In this document: in pieces, positions 11,254 to 22,964 of the stretch
Layout: the number at the start of each line of letters is the position of its first letter
How positions within the stretch are numbered: position 1 is the first letter of the stretch
Assembly (NCBI GenBank): GCA_002270565.1
Contig: NQMI01000012.1
Coordinates: 546,411-610,410, forward strand
DNA from: Stenocarpella maydis
Lineage: Eukaryota > Ascomycota > Sordariomycetes > Diaporthales > Diaporthaceae
Reading direction: 5' to 3'
Length of the DNA: 64,000 bases
Notes under the pieces: model-generated
The model's database searches: none
What the model was told of the DNA's origin: nothing
Seen by the model: the letters and a program-made list of their open reading frames with translations, nothing else
Position numbers and translations under genes: made by a program

Positions 11254-12516
11254 ACAAGATCATGCTAGACGATAGACTTCTTTTAGGCGTAGATTTGGTG
11301 CTGCGGGACTAGCCATGGCGCCTCTTGCCTCGTACCCGGAGTCCTCGCGTCAGGCACACAGTCGAAGACAGGTAGCTACAGCTTGCTAGTAGCGAATAAA
11401 ACCTGACCGATTGAAGGGCCAAGCCTTTTTTGGTATTTGGAACACAGTTTGATGGACCTCGAGCCCTTCATCTTACAATGCTGGAGGTGGTCTTTGCGAC
11501 GACGGAACAGTGTCGTAGGGTGTCGAGCTGGGGGGCCGCCCAACCCCCCGGGTAAGTGGCGGTTATTAGAGCTTTTCAGGCACCCTTCTTGACCCTGAAA
11601 CTGGAAATGGCTTTGCAGCCCTAATTATATTTTGTTTGAATCAGCGGCATACCTGCCCGCGCTCTATAGCCGCTCGTAATTCTGCTAGGTGCTCATTTGG
11701 ATGTCCAATCAGGGAGTCAACCAGACCGGGAATATCTTGGATCAGCCGATATAACCATCGTCTCATAGGATGGCAGCGTAGTGAGAATCATGAGCCATGC
11801 TCTGGTATGGAATCGGTCACCTTACATAAAATCACCGCACGAGGTTACAGGAAGCTGGCGGCGTATCTCATTGCAGGCCTTGCCGAGCCTGAATAGTTAT
11901 CCCAAAGAGGAGCAGCCGTTCCCTGCGGCGCCAACAGTAAACTAAGTAGTATGACCAGCCAGCATCTCTCATAGGGTTGTGAGTAGAACATAGCTGGTTG
12001 GCTCGGGATTGATTGGTGTCGGACCTGCTACATTGTACCCGATATATATCCGCATTCGTAAGAGCCGTCCTCTAGACACCCAGCGCGGCTATCCCGGGTG
12101 TAAGATCTGCAAACCCCGTTTTCTGCACCACTCCAGACGACATTGATGAGCAAAGCCATCATTCTTTCCCCCCATTTAAACCAGAATTTGATACCGAGAT
12201 ACAGGTCACTCATGCAGTACGGGAAGGATACACTCTTCCGATTCTGGTCATGACGCGGGGGCACGGAACGGAGTAGCCAATAAAAGACACCACCAAAGCG
12301 CTCTAGTGGCTTTGCATGTGTCATTTTCCCGCTCTTCGATATTAAATCTGCAGGTAATCGTGCGGGAAGAACTTGCATGACGCGAGACGGACCAATCGAG
12401 GCATGAAGAGACTCCTCACCGGTGCTGCAGGTGATTCTGCAAGTCAAACGACGGACTAGAAAGAGGGGCCCAGCCTGCTTGCGGGTCTAGCTACAATAGA
12501 GTACCCAGGCGCTGGC
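11254..12516. other. Intergenic, no gene supported
   Basis: About 1.26 kb after the decarboxylase. It includes a G-run/C-run hairpin (GGGGGGCCGCCCAACCCCCC near 11531). Frames at plus 11636-11896 and minus 12028-12447 have no recognisable domain or splice context. Confidence 0.4.
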
Positions 12517-14536
12517 ATGTTTCCAGACGGCCGTTCCAGTGGGGGCTATCGACAGATGTTAAGCTTACTTCCATCAAGATCTCCGCGAAGCAAAGTGCTA
12601 GAATGCCTAGGTGAGTCAAGACCTTTGCCTCTCTCAGCCCCGATACTCCCCCACTATACTATCTTGACTGACCTCAAGTCTGCCGTGAAGGAGAAGTGTG
12701 GCTGCTGCCAAGGTTGACCTGATCCCTGGCGGCCAACACATTTCCAGCAAACGAGTCTCGCAGCCTGTTCCTGCAGTCACTCAGCGGCTAACAAGATCTA
12801 CCTGCAAGCCTGGCGACCTGCTAGATCCCGGTGGCCCAGGAAGCTTCAGCAGCAAGTCCCTAGAGACTCGGCCAACTGCTCGAAATCGGGCCGAGCCTGA
12901 AGCGTCTCAAACCGCCCTTACCTCACTCCCCCCCAGCTTGCAGGTGACCGAAGGTGTAATCCCAACCATAGAGACATACGAAGCGAGGTCAAAGACTTCT
13001 GAACTTTCTGAAGGGCCCACAGAGACTGCTTCAGCAAAAGAATCTTTACTCGACGCCGAGGACGATCTGGAGTCTTTTTACAAGAAGATTGGATACTTGC
13101 CCCCCCTGGATGACTCCACAGTTGAAGTCTTGGAATTCCTAAGCTTGTCAGTTCCAGAAATGGATACAGACGCTGGTCGCATATCAGCATCGAAACAACC
13201 AAAGGTCTTTAGAAAGGGGCTTGAGGAATACCGCAACGTGGATACAAGGGCAACAGAGCCTGGACAAGACAAGATTGAGCTGAAGATTAGAGACCTGGTG
13301 ACAGAAGCTGGGGAGGAGAGCCAAGACGTGGCCGCTTATCGGAACAGGCTCTGGAAACATGACTTGGAAAAATGCACAGACGAGTTCTCCGAGAAGATCT
13401 TCCAGCGCACGATATTGATGGCCATGATCGACAGGTGCCGTCTCATTTATAAGAGCGACCCTTTCCCTCTATTTGCCGACAACAGCGTCGACAAGCCATC
13501 ACTCGACTTCGCAGTTGAGTGCATCTGGAATTGTCCGCCAATGCCTACAGAGGCAGCCGAGAAGTTCGAACAGATACTTACGCGGCCAATGCCGGACCTT
13601 GCGATCGCCTTCCGGCGTGAGAGCCTCTTCACGTCAAACCACAGCTGGAAAGTGTTTCCCTCTGCAACGCGGAAGATTATGTGCTACGAGGGCATCGGCC
13701 TGGAAGATACCTACCGGGCCTTCCACTTTTTGACAATCGAGGCAAAAAAAGCATACACCGGCGTCGACGACAATGTTGCCATCTACCAGAGCCTCAACAA
13801 CGCCAGCCAAGCGCTACACAACATGTACGAGTTCTTTAGGGAAGCTGACATGGGAATTGATGAACAAGGGAACGACATAGAATATGGGGACAAGTATAGG
13901 AAGATATTCTTTGAAGAGGTCAGGTTCTTCTCCGTGGTCGCGACAGCCAGGGCCATGAAAATCCGAATTCATCGGGCCTGCCCCCTAGAGCCGGACATGG
14001 TCCCTGCCGTGGACGGGTACCCGCTGCGGTTCAGGTTCTCTGATTACACGACTATCGGCGGCGATGGCGAATTTGCTCGTCAGAAGGTCGTGGAGGAGCT
14101 GGCCAAGATTCTGGTCGGATACGGCGTTGGACAGCTCGGGGTCCGCCTACAAGAGGCCATCAAAGAGGTGGATGGGAAATTCCAGACCCACCGGAGAAAC
14201 CGCATAGGGGATTTTCCTCGGAGAGACGATTTCTACTCGCACGGGTTATACGAACGTCTGATGCAGCTGGCTCAGGCAAACAAGCAGAAGCGAGGCGCAC
14301 TCTCTGCGAGGAGTACGGGGTCTCAGACACCAAAAGGCACCGCGAGGAACGGCCAACAACCGGAGCATCAGTCGCAGTCGTTGAGTGCCAGTCAGCTTCG
14401 GATCAGCGCCAGTTCAGATGCCACCAGCGCCGGACAAGTCTCGACGTCCGAGTCTGCTTCGTTAGGCGGAGCCGCCACACCTGGGCAGGGGGATTCAGAT
14501 GCGGGCTACGGGAAGCGGAAAAAAAGAAGGAAGTGA
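12517..14536 (+). CDS. Protein with PD-(D/E)XK nuclease-like signature (DUF7924-like)
   Basis: The main exon is open to the stop at 14534-14536. Counting from the GTG at 12698 it spans 612 codons, but the true 5' end is unresolved. An ATG at 12517 opens a 94-nt first exon ending at CCTAG/gtgagt (12610), and in-phase acceptors exist at 12755 or 12776. The N-terminal ~120 residues are disordered. The core has KYLPP-like text (GYLPPLDDSTVEVLEFL), then PMPDLAIAF with P299-D300, then TIEAKKAY with E348-x-K350, then a helix YQSLNNASQALHNMYEFF. PD...ExK followed by a Gln-containing helix is the PD-(D/E)XK fold signature. I recall a similar core in fungal DUF7924 proteins. The C-terminus is Ser/Gln-rich and ends in a basic nuclear-localisation-like GKRKKRRK. 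Function is unproven; a nuclear nuclease-fold protein is inference. Confidence 0.65.
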
Positions 14537-14880
14537 CCAGGTCGGCTGAATGGTGTTTGACTGAATCTCCCTCGGTTATAGTCCTTCCATCTTCTTTTGG
14601 CTCCGAAACATTTATTTCTTGCCTTATTTCATTTTAATTTCCTTTTATTACTTTTTTATTTTTATTTTGTGGATTTGCGGGCGTACTTGTCTTTACTCTG
14701 GTTCTTTTAGTCCACCTTCCCAGGTAATTAGTGTCTGCGTTCTAGAAAGAGTGTCAAAGTTACCAAAGTGAATGGGTAATGTGTTATTAAGAAGGTGACC
14801 GTTAAATCTGTTGCTAGAAACCTAGAGATCCCTATTTTCCCTGGTATTGCTTACCATATTCTTGTTGAATTCGTTGCCGC
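14537..14880. other. 3' flank with T-rich tract, no gene
   Basis: T-rich stretch (about 14625-14665) typical of a fungal 3' UTR and polyadenylation region of the preceding gene. Confidence 0.4.
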
Positions 14881-14899
14881 TGACTAGAGGTGCCCTAAA

Positions 14900-15780
14900 G
14901 AAGTGGTGCTCCTGCGCATCTGCTACAGAAACAACCCTCGTAGCTTCGCCCGGATAGGCATACTGCAGGTGAACTACAGTGCTGACGGTCAAAATCGCCT
15001 CGCTGTTGTCCAAGAATATCATCGGACCTGTTCTCATTGGGGCAAACGAGTAGAAGCTGTTCACGACTGTTTTATTCGGGCATGCATGCCGCTTTATGGC
15101 CCCCGATTCAGCCGCTTTCCCCGCCACATGTTGTCTATCGGCGAGTCGAGGGCTGCCCTCCAGACTTGGAGCAAAATTCCAGGCACATCCTGTCATCGGT
15201 GGATTCGTTCTACGGGCCAAAAATGTCGGCAGCCTTACAGACCGCTGTCAGCCGGAGGACCTCTAGAGTTATCAGTCTATGCGGCTATGCCTACTAGGAA
15301 AGAAGAGTTCGATGACACAAATTATGCATTACACTACCCGATAGGACGTACTGTGGAGCACATCGTTGAAAAACGCCTTGAAAGGGTCGGAAAATGCCTG
15401 AATGGATGGTGTTGAGGTACACTTTCTCCACCGAACCGTCCGAGATTTCCTGAAGGCTCTTGTATCGATCTCTTGGTTGTGAAAGCATATACTGCTTGGA
15501 TAAAACCGCGCAGCTTCCATGACAAGCCAGAGGAGAACTCGGATCAATCAACACCTTGGGCAGGCGAAAGTGAACCGAGCCAATGCAGAGAGCCTCTGAG
15601 GTGGATGATAAGCGGTCTTCTCAAAGCTGCTTATAAGCGACTACTGCGGCGGATCTCGTCTGAGGCAGAGTCGCAAAATGCGTGGGCAGTCCTCGAGGAG
15701 ACCATCCCAAGGACGATGGCCCGTCGCCTGAAAGGAAATATTGCGGGAGAGAAGAGGAAACGGGACGAGCGGTAGGAATT
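14900..15780 (+). pseudogene. Decayed NACHT/STAND-type protein fragment
   Basis: In one frame (about 15290-15410) the text EEFDDTNYALHYPI followed by VEHIVEKRLERVGKCLNG matches the segment that in fungal NACHT NTPases precedes the winged-helix/linker motif. The frame then hits TGA. The next motif, VEVHFLHRTVRDFLKAL, continues one frame over (15403-15460). That is a hallmark sequence of fungal NACHT-ankyrin/WD proteins. A third frame carries WMISGLLKAAYKR and a trailing helix with NAWAVLEE (about 15600-15700). Two frame changes and stops without convincing splice sites indicate a relic rather than a gene. Upstream P-loop and downstream repeat domains are absent. Confidence 0.65.
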
Positions 15781-16208
15781 TTCAACATCGAGTTCGTGGA
15801 ACTCAGGCACAGCACTCAATGTATTTGTTCTCTCTTTATTGTTACTGGCTCGATGTTCAATTTTCGCCCTGCACAGTACACGAATGGCGCGCTTCCCACC
15901 CTATGCTCCCAGGTATGAACACCAAAATGCAAAGGAAGTGTGTATGTCCCAATCCAAGTGAAGTTTGGATGGCGACGGTATATACACGCAAGAATAAATG
16001 TGACGAGCATGGTTTAGAGGAAAATGAATATATTGCGCGGCTAATTTCTTTTAAGCCGTCTACAAGGAAGGTCTCGAGTCTCAGGACGGTAGTTAGCGAG
16101 ACCCTACTTGGAAATTTTAAAAATAAAGGGCTAAGTAGCAATGCGCCTGACAGAGGTGTCTTGTCCATAAGACAGCAAGATATTTCATGTTGGCAACAAC
16201 CCGACGCC
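15781..16208. other. Intergenic, no gene seen
   Basis: AT-richer spacer between the NACHT relic and the 3' end of the minus-strand membrane-protein gene. Long plus-strand frames through 16187-16876 are antisense shadows of that gene. Confidence 0.4.
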
Positions 16209-16880
16209 TCACCAGTCACTCGAGTGCCGCCTCATCCTGGGCCGGCCCCTTCGCTCCTCAGCCGGCCTCCTGCCCCGTTCATAGTCGTAGTAATCATCAT
16301 CATAATCATCCCCGCCTCTCCCCCGGCGCCGCAACCTGTCCTCGTCAAAGTAGTCATCCTCAACATGAGCGCTGCTCCTCCGCCGGTCCCTCTGCCTCTC
16401 CCGGTCACGGCCCCACGGCCCGCCCTCAGCCTTCTCAAGACGATCCGCCCTGGCCGGGCCGCCATCCCTCTCCCTCTCCCTCCTGCCGCGATCACTCCCT
16501 CCCCGCCGCCAATCTTCCTCCTCCTCCCAGTCGGTCCCATACTCGGCCCCCAGGCCCCTGTACCGCCGGTCCGACCGCGACCGCAGCTCCTCCCGCCTCC
16601 GCTCGCGCCTCCTCCGCCGCCTCGTCCCCTCGTCACCCTCGTCGTCGCCGCCGCTGCCGCCGCCGTGCCGCTGGCAGCTCTCGCCCTCCTTCCTCTTCTC
16701 GCACCTCTCGACGTCCTGCGCCACGTCGTACGCGAGCGTCAGCCCCAGCAGGCCCAGCACCACGGGCGGGATCCACCCATACCCGTGCTCCTTCTCCAGC
16801 TGCTTGCGCCGCGCGCGCTCCTCGGCGTTGGCCCTTGACGGCCGCGGGTCGGGCGGGAGGAAATCCTTTACTTTGACCAT
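16209..16880 (-). CDS. Conserved fungal single-TM protein with Arg/Asp-rich tail
   Basis: Single open frame of 223 codons from an ATG at 16880. The N-terminal 40 residues are charged (PRPSRANAEERARRKQLEKEHG). One hydrophobic helix follows (about residues 36-52, GWIPPVVLGLLGLTLAYDV), then VAQDVERCEKRKEGESC. The rest, about 150 residues, is low complexity with Arg-rich, RERD and DDYDDDYYDYE runs. The short conserved head plus TM recurs in Pezizomycotina as far as I recall, while the tail is variable. A membrane-anchored protein with an extended RNA- or acid-binding-like tail is inference; function unknown. The opposite-strand frames are Pro/Ala-rich shadows. Confidence 0.65.
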   Translation of the reverse strand: MVKVKDFLPPDPRPSRANAEERARRKQLEKEHGYGWIPPVVLGLLGLTLAYDVAQDVERCEKRKEGESCQRHGGGSGGDDEGDEGTRRRRRRERRREELRSRSDRRYRGLGAEYGTDWEEEEDWRRGGSDRGRRERERDGGPARADRLEKAEGGPWGRDRERQRDRRRSSAHVEDDYFDEDRLRRRGRGGDDYDDDYYDYERGRRPAEERRGRPRMRRHSSDW

Positions 16881-18052
16881 TCTGTGTGCCTACCCTACTT
16901 CGGAATGGTATTGTGTGGTTTAGTGTGTCTTTTTGCACCGCAAGACCTTGCTCTCGGCTTATTTTCTTCGGACTCTGTCGTAAAGATGAGATGGATATAG
17001 AGGCCGCTTGGCCCAAGGTGAACGTGCGGGTGAGTGGGTCGTTGTGGTAGTGGACTTTCGGTGAGAGGCGTATGCACCAGTTAATGTCGGGTGTGGCGAA
17101 ATGTAGGTGACCAGCAGAACTCGGCGGGTACAACAAATGGTAAGAAGGGGGGGGGGGGGAATTGAGTGGGATAGGAATGTCATGGAACGTAAGTTCGTAA
17201 AAACAAAAAGTTCTTGTTCAAAATCCCATAGTCGACTGTGGTCATCACCACCCAACGGCGGCCACGAGTCAAAGCTGGGGAAAGAGGCAGCCATATGATT
17301 TATATATCGTCACCGAGCAGAAGATTCCCGGGGGCCTCCCCTTACCCATGACAAAGCTGGGCAGGACTGTGGCCCTGTCAAAGTGATTCCTGACCCCCAA
17401 CCACTGCCTGCTAGTCTCAAAGAGAGACAAGCGTCAACCAGAGATCGGGGCGTCCCTCCACCCGCTGGTCCTGGCAGGGAATCGGACTAGAAGGGACCGG
17501 GATATGCCATGGTGGTAAGGAAGTACAGTGCGTTGGTCTCAAACAAAGTGATGTCACCGACATAATTACTAAAATGGGTGAGATGGTCTAGCCTCCTGCA
17601 GGGCGTGGTGAACAGCATTATTACCATACTGCCATACCAGCCCCCCTGACCACGCATTATACCAAGGGGTCCTAGGAATGAGATGACGTACCCCGGCGCA
17701 GGCTCCCGCTCAGCACGGTATCGCCTTTGAATTGATGCGAAATCGACCATGACAGCGCCCAGTTGGGCGCACCTGTCCAAACTCTCACACACACACACAC
17801 ACACACGGGTGTGGAGGATCAGGTACGATGCACGCTCCATATCCTGTCATACCCGACATGCAAGCTTTTGTTTGGTCTCGGGTATCCAGAGACTCCTCGA
17901 CATAGCAGCCAGTCAGCTAGTCCGTGGGGTGCCCACCTGACCTGCTCTGTGCGACCACACATGCGTCAGGGGCTATGTGCGCCGTCCTGTTGGGGTTCTG
18001 CCAGGTGTGGGAGATGTGGGGAGGGCTTCACTTCGAGATTGTACTTCTAGCT
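16881..18052. other. Intergenic with homopolymer and microsatellite, no gene
   Basis: About 1.2 kb between two minus-strand genes. It holds a 13-G run (about 17147-17159) and a CA microsatellite. The part next to 16881 is the probable promoter of the single-TM gene. The part near 18052 is the 3' flank of NTE1. No supported frame. Confidence 0.45.
17786..17806. repeat. (CA)n microsatellite
   Basis: About ten uninterrupted CA units. Confidence 0.9.
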
Positions 18053-21000
18053 CTAGATACTCGCTCTCCGGGGCGCCATCGTCCTCCTCAGCGCCTCCTT
18101 GGCCTCCCTCTCCTCCTTCAGTGGTAGCATGCCCTTCTCCCTGAGGCCCTGCAGGAAGTCCTGCCCGTACTTGTAGCCCAGCTGCGAGATCTCGTCGAAC
18201 TTGCCAAAGTCGAGCGTTCCGTACTCGTCGATCGGGGGCCGCATGTAGATGCACCCCGGCAGGTTCTTCGCCCGCTCTAGGGCGTCCACGCTCGACACGT
18301 ACGCGAGGCGTGCCTGGATCTCGGCCAGCGTTGGCGGATTCGGCGTTGACGAGAAGGGATTCCACCTGTTCCAGAACGCCCAGGCGCCCGAGAGCGTGTC
18401 GCCAAACGACTGGGGAGTGTTGTCGTCTAGAGAACCAACATCCACGGCAAAAATGGTGTCCACTCCCAACGATTTCATGTGCGACACCGTCAGGTTGTCA
18501 ATATACCCGCCATCCAACAGCATGCTGCCCTCGTCGCAGAGAGGCGGTAGGAGGCCCGCAAGAGACATGGAAGCCCTGATGTACCGCCATGCATACCCAC
18601 TGGTGTGTATCTCGGCCCGGCTCTTGCTGATGTTGGTCGTGTTGCAGTAGAACTCCAACCAGAAGTCCTCGATCTGCGTCTTCTCGAATATCTTGAAAAT
18701 GCCCCGGTTAAACTCATGCCCGGTGGTGTAAGAAGCAGAGGGATACGTGAGATCTAGTGCAAATCTCCACTTGCTGCCCATGCGGCCTGAGAACTTCTTT
18801 GCCAGGCCCATGATGGGGACCACGTCCGCGTGCCGTGCATAGAGCCCACCGATCAGGGAGCCTATAGACGTGCCACCAACAATGTCGATTGGGATGCCAG
18901 CTTCCTCCATCGCTCGGATTATACCCACGTGCGCAATTCCTCGTGCTCCTCCTCCGCCCAGCACAAGGCCGACCGACCTGCCACAAAGGCGTCTTGCCAG
19001 GCGGTGGAAATCACCCTTGAAAGGGGCATCTGGCGCGTATACCGGACTGTACCGAACCTTCCTGGAAGTATACTTCTGGATTTCAGCCTGCAATGTTTGT
19101 ACCCTCTCTTTGATGTTGAGGCCGAGTCGCTTGGCTCGAGGATGCAGAGGAAGGTTCTCGCGTCCGATATCCATCTGGACGTGGAAGTGCCCGCCGTTGA
19201 TCCACACCCTGTTCTTGAGCCAGGCTCTCGTCATACCTGACGTGGAATACCTCTCAGCATGCAGCAAGACCAAGATCTTCTGTGCGGTAGATTTCTGTCC
19301 CAGCATGAAGCGTTCATACTCTCCAACTTCTGGCGAGCCCTCTGCCAGACCAACTAGCAGGATGCAGTCGGCCTGTGTTATGCAGGTCTGTGTCCAGGCG
19401 GAATTGACGCTCGTATCTAGTCATACCATCGTTTGTCAGCAAATGTCAGATACGATGCGGACAAAATTTGACGACTGTAGCAGATGTGTTTGTTGTGTTC
19501 AGGAAAAAATTAGAGTTAATGTTAACCATCAACGGCTGGCTGGCCTTCGGACTGTGGATTTCTCATCATTACGCAGATTGCATGCTGTTGGTATAGAAAA
19601 AAAACGCTCAGGACTTACCCGCAACGTAGACGACGAGACCGAACTTCTCTTCCAGGTCTGCCAGGTATTGGGATAACCTCAATTTTCCCATTCTGCTGAA
19701 GGCGTGCTTGCCCAGGTGGTTGAGGATGGCGGATTGGTTGAGGACTGTAGCACCGTTTCGAGTTCCGACCTGTTGAAGCGCAGACATAAGGCGGTTCCCA
19801 AAGTCAACCACGGGCACTCCCGCGGTCACAGGCAAGACAGCCACGGTCCGCAGGTTGAGTGTGGATGAGCTCTTGTTGACTGTGGTTCGGCTCCAGCCGT
19901 CCTTTGATACCACGGGATCGTCAACAAAGGCACGCATCTTCGAAGCAATCATCTTCGAGATCTTGATGGTGATGCTTGGGTGTTCTTGTGCCAGGCTGTT
20001 GAACAACGTGCGCGGGAACTTGACGACTTCTGTGTCTCGGATGGCGTGAAGGGTTCCGGTGCGAGCTGACTCCGTCAAGACCTCGAGCTCCCCGACGCTC
20101 TCGCCTTGGCCGAATTCCGCCCTCACAGACACTCCGCCATCTTTGCGGTCCTCGACGAGACGCAGACGGCCATTTAGCACTAGGTAAATGGCGTCGCTTT
20201 CGTCGCCTCCATGGAAGATGACTTGGCCAGCATTGACTGATAGCCACTCCAGAGCAAAGTCAATGTGGAGGATCAGACGTGGCAACAGGCTTGTCAACCT
20301 CTTTGCCATCGTCAATAGCACGATAGGGTATTTGTCGACTATCCTTTCCAGGGACGCGCGTGGGAGGAAACCAACATAGACGTCTGTTTTCGCAATAACA
20401 TCAATGAAAGATCGGTAAGACGACACTGTTCCCACGTAGCCTGCCAGCCCCCCTGGTTTAATCAGCGCAACGCTCTTCCGGGCAGCACCCTTCTTACGGG
20501 CATCCGAACCGCCCTGCCCGAAATCAGGCGCTGAGAACTCCGAGGTAGACGTGCCCGTGCGGCGATGTGCGAAGGACGCACCTGGGACATCCGTTGGCCC
20601 TTCAGCCGAGCTGTGCAGAATGTCCCTGGGCTTTTCCTCGCACGAAGCACACATTTCAAGGAAGCCGTCGATGACGTAGTACAAGCCAGGGTTCCTTTCG
20701 CCTTGCTCTACGAGAACGGACCCCTTCGGAAAGAAGACAATCTCCATTTCGTGCTTCATGTCTTGGGCAAGAGCGTGAGGACTGGGAGAGGCATGGGTGG
20801 CCAGGCCACTGGAGGTGACAGACTCATTGTCCCCATCAACCGACGCATCAAACGGGTCCATGAAGCCAAATGCGTTGTTGGTGAATATCGCCTTGTGGCG
20901 TCGCTGATCGTAGGAAACAAGCCTGGGTGAGGCCTCAACCGAGTCGAATTCCCTAGACGCCGCGCCATTTGAATCCAGGCCGATGGCCTTGAACATGCAT

Positions 21001-22964
21001 TCCAAGATAGATTCCCGGAACACATTATCCTCGTCAACTTGCTCCCTCTTCCCAAGGGAGATGCGCTGGCTTGCGAAAGGATTGAAGGTCCTCTCTGCCA
21101 GAGGCGAAACACCTTCTCCCCGCTGGGCTTCAGTGGGCTGAGCGGATTCACTACGCGGAGTAGAAAGCTGACGTAAGTTGCGCCCACCGCCTCGCGAGTG
21201 GTGCACGTTGGCCAAAAGATCGCCAGGGCTGGGCGTATCGATTGAGCTGCGTTCCCGAGGAGGGGATATGGTTGAAGTGACCACGGACCCCCTCATGGCC
21301 TGTAACACAGCCTCTTTCCGCAGGTCTGTCGACGATGTGCGGCGGCGACTGGCCGTTATGGAGTTATGCAGTGCGATACCCTTGCCGGCCTCTCGCTCTC
21401 CGATCCGCTCGCGTTCCCGCTTGAACTTCTCTTTGAGACGCTCTAAGGGGTCCCCTCGCAAGTGGTTGGGGAGTTGGCTGATGGTGTACTTGATCATGTT
21501 CTTCTCCGTCTGGAGGACCTCACCGCCTAATCCCAGATAGCTAAAGGCGGTTGCGAGTGTGACGCGCTGGAAGCGAGACAGGATCAAGTGCACGATGTGA
21601 GAGGTTGCCTTGGGGTAGACACGGATGAGGCGCCGGAAGGCACTAGCGGGAATGATGGCGATTGTGGTGTCTACGGATGCCCTCGCAATGACGTCTGGGT
21701 GGACCGAGCTGGTGACGGCACGCTTCATCCCCGGCCTAGTCTTGAGCTGGTGATGCCGAGGGAAGTTGTGGGTGGGGGGAGTGCTATCGTCAAGAGACAT
21801 GTGCGGGACCTTCGGCAATGCGCCAGGGCCAGGGCCAGGGCCAGGCTGCAGGTTGGCAGGATCCTGAAGCGGGACACCCCGACTACTACTCGGTGGGCCT
21901 TCCGACATGGGGGTGCTGGGGAAGGAGACGGGTATGTCGTTGGGCTTGTCGAGCCCAGCAGCCGAGGGAAACCTGGAATGGCCGTCATGGGAGGCGGCAG
22001 TATCAGGCATGGGTGTTTCGTCATCGGCATGCCGCAACTTGACGTCCTCGGTGAAGAGGGACATGATGGTGAACAGCGAGGACATTGGAGCGCCATTCCG
22101 CACCTCTGTGAGAAGCTGATATCGCTGCTGCCCGGGGCGGTGCATCTCGCCGTCCTCGGCATCACTGACCGAATCCCACGAGCCCTCGCTGCCGGCGCTG
22201 TTGGCCGAGGCACTCCTGGCTGCTCGCGCAGACTTGACAAAGATCTCGACGAGGCCATCAACAACTAAGCAGAAGCCTTGTTCGTCTTCGAGGTTTAAGG
22301 TCTCGCCGGCAATGAGCTTTCTCGTCTGCATGCTTCGGGTCAACTCGTGGAAGACGGGCCTCTCCAGGTACCCAAAGATCTTGATGGCGCTCAAAAACTC
22401 GTCCAGATAGTTGGACAGGCCGGACTTGATGCCGTCTTGGGTGTCCGGGAAGAGCTCGACCTCCGGCTCCTTCCGCTGAGGCTCTGGTGGAAGCCGGGAG
22501 TACATGTTCAGGTAGCGATAGCGGACAACCCAGCTGATTGCGGAAAATATCAACGCTAATATTATCATTCTGTAGCAAGGTCAGCACTCGAGGGCTGGGG
22601 GATGGTTGGGCGGGGGGCGCAGAATTGGAAAGAAGCAAGCGTACATGGTCGTGGCATTCATGGTAAACGTCAGGCTGGTTGAAAACAGATTAAAAAGCAG
22701 AGTGGGAATGGATATAGTGGTAAGCTTGAGAGCGAAATAGATGATGGTGGACAACAGCTGCAGGGTCCAGAGGATCATTCTCGCGAAGAGGCCAATCCAT
22801 GAGTAGGAGCCGTGGGTGACGACGACATCGTTGGCGCGTGTCATGACAGAGGACAATGCCGGATTGTGCCCGCCGAGGGAAGCGGCCACAGCATCGGCAC
22901 CGGTACCAGTGACGGTTGACAGCACCGACGCCGCGGTGGCTGTGGTGGCATCCAGAGACTCCAT
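18053..22964 (-). CDS. NTE1: Lysophospholipase NTE1 (patatin-like, cNMP-binding)
   Basis: Three exons: 22964-22645, 22569-19619 and 19416-18053, summing to 4635 nt (1544 aa). It deacylates phosphatidylcholine and lysophosphatidylcholine at the ER to glycerophosphocholine. N-terminal TM helices lie near residues 50-100, and one more ([15 protein letters not shown]) immediately follows intron 1. Three cyclic-nucleotide-binding-like domains follow, recognisable from [35 protein letters not shown] and [26 protein letters not shown]. The C-terminal patatin domain has the oxyanion loop GGGGARG (about 1244-1250), the GTSIG nucleophile elbow with S1274 and the DGG with D1392, so the catalytic dyad is intact. 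Length and order match fungal NTE1. The ATG at 22964 is the first in frame; an upstream TTG is not used. Confidence 0.97.

Noticed and set aside
11531..11556. G-run/C-run hairpin after the decarboxylase
   Set aside because: Could be a terminal inverted repeat or secondary structure, but I found no matching second copy nearby to support a transposon.
15741..16876. Long plus-strand Pro/Ser/Ala-rich frames
   Set aside because: They are antisense to the Arg/Asp-rich minus-strand gene, whose conserved TM head is the convincing coding signal.
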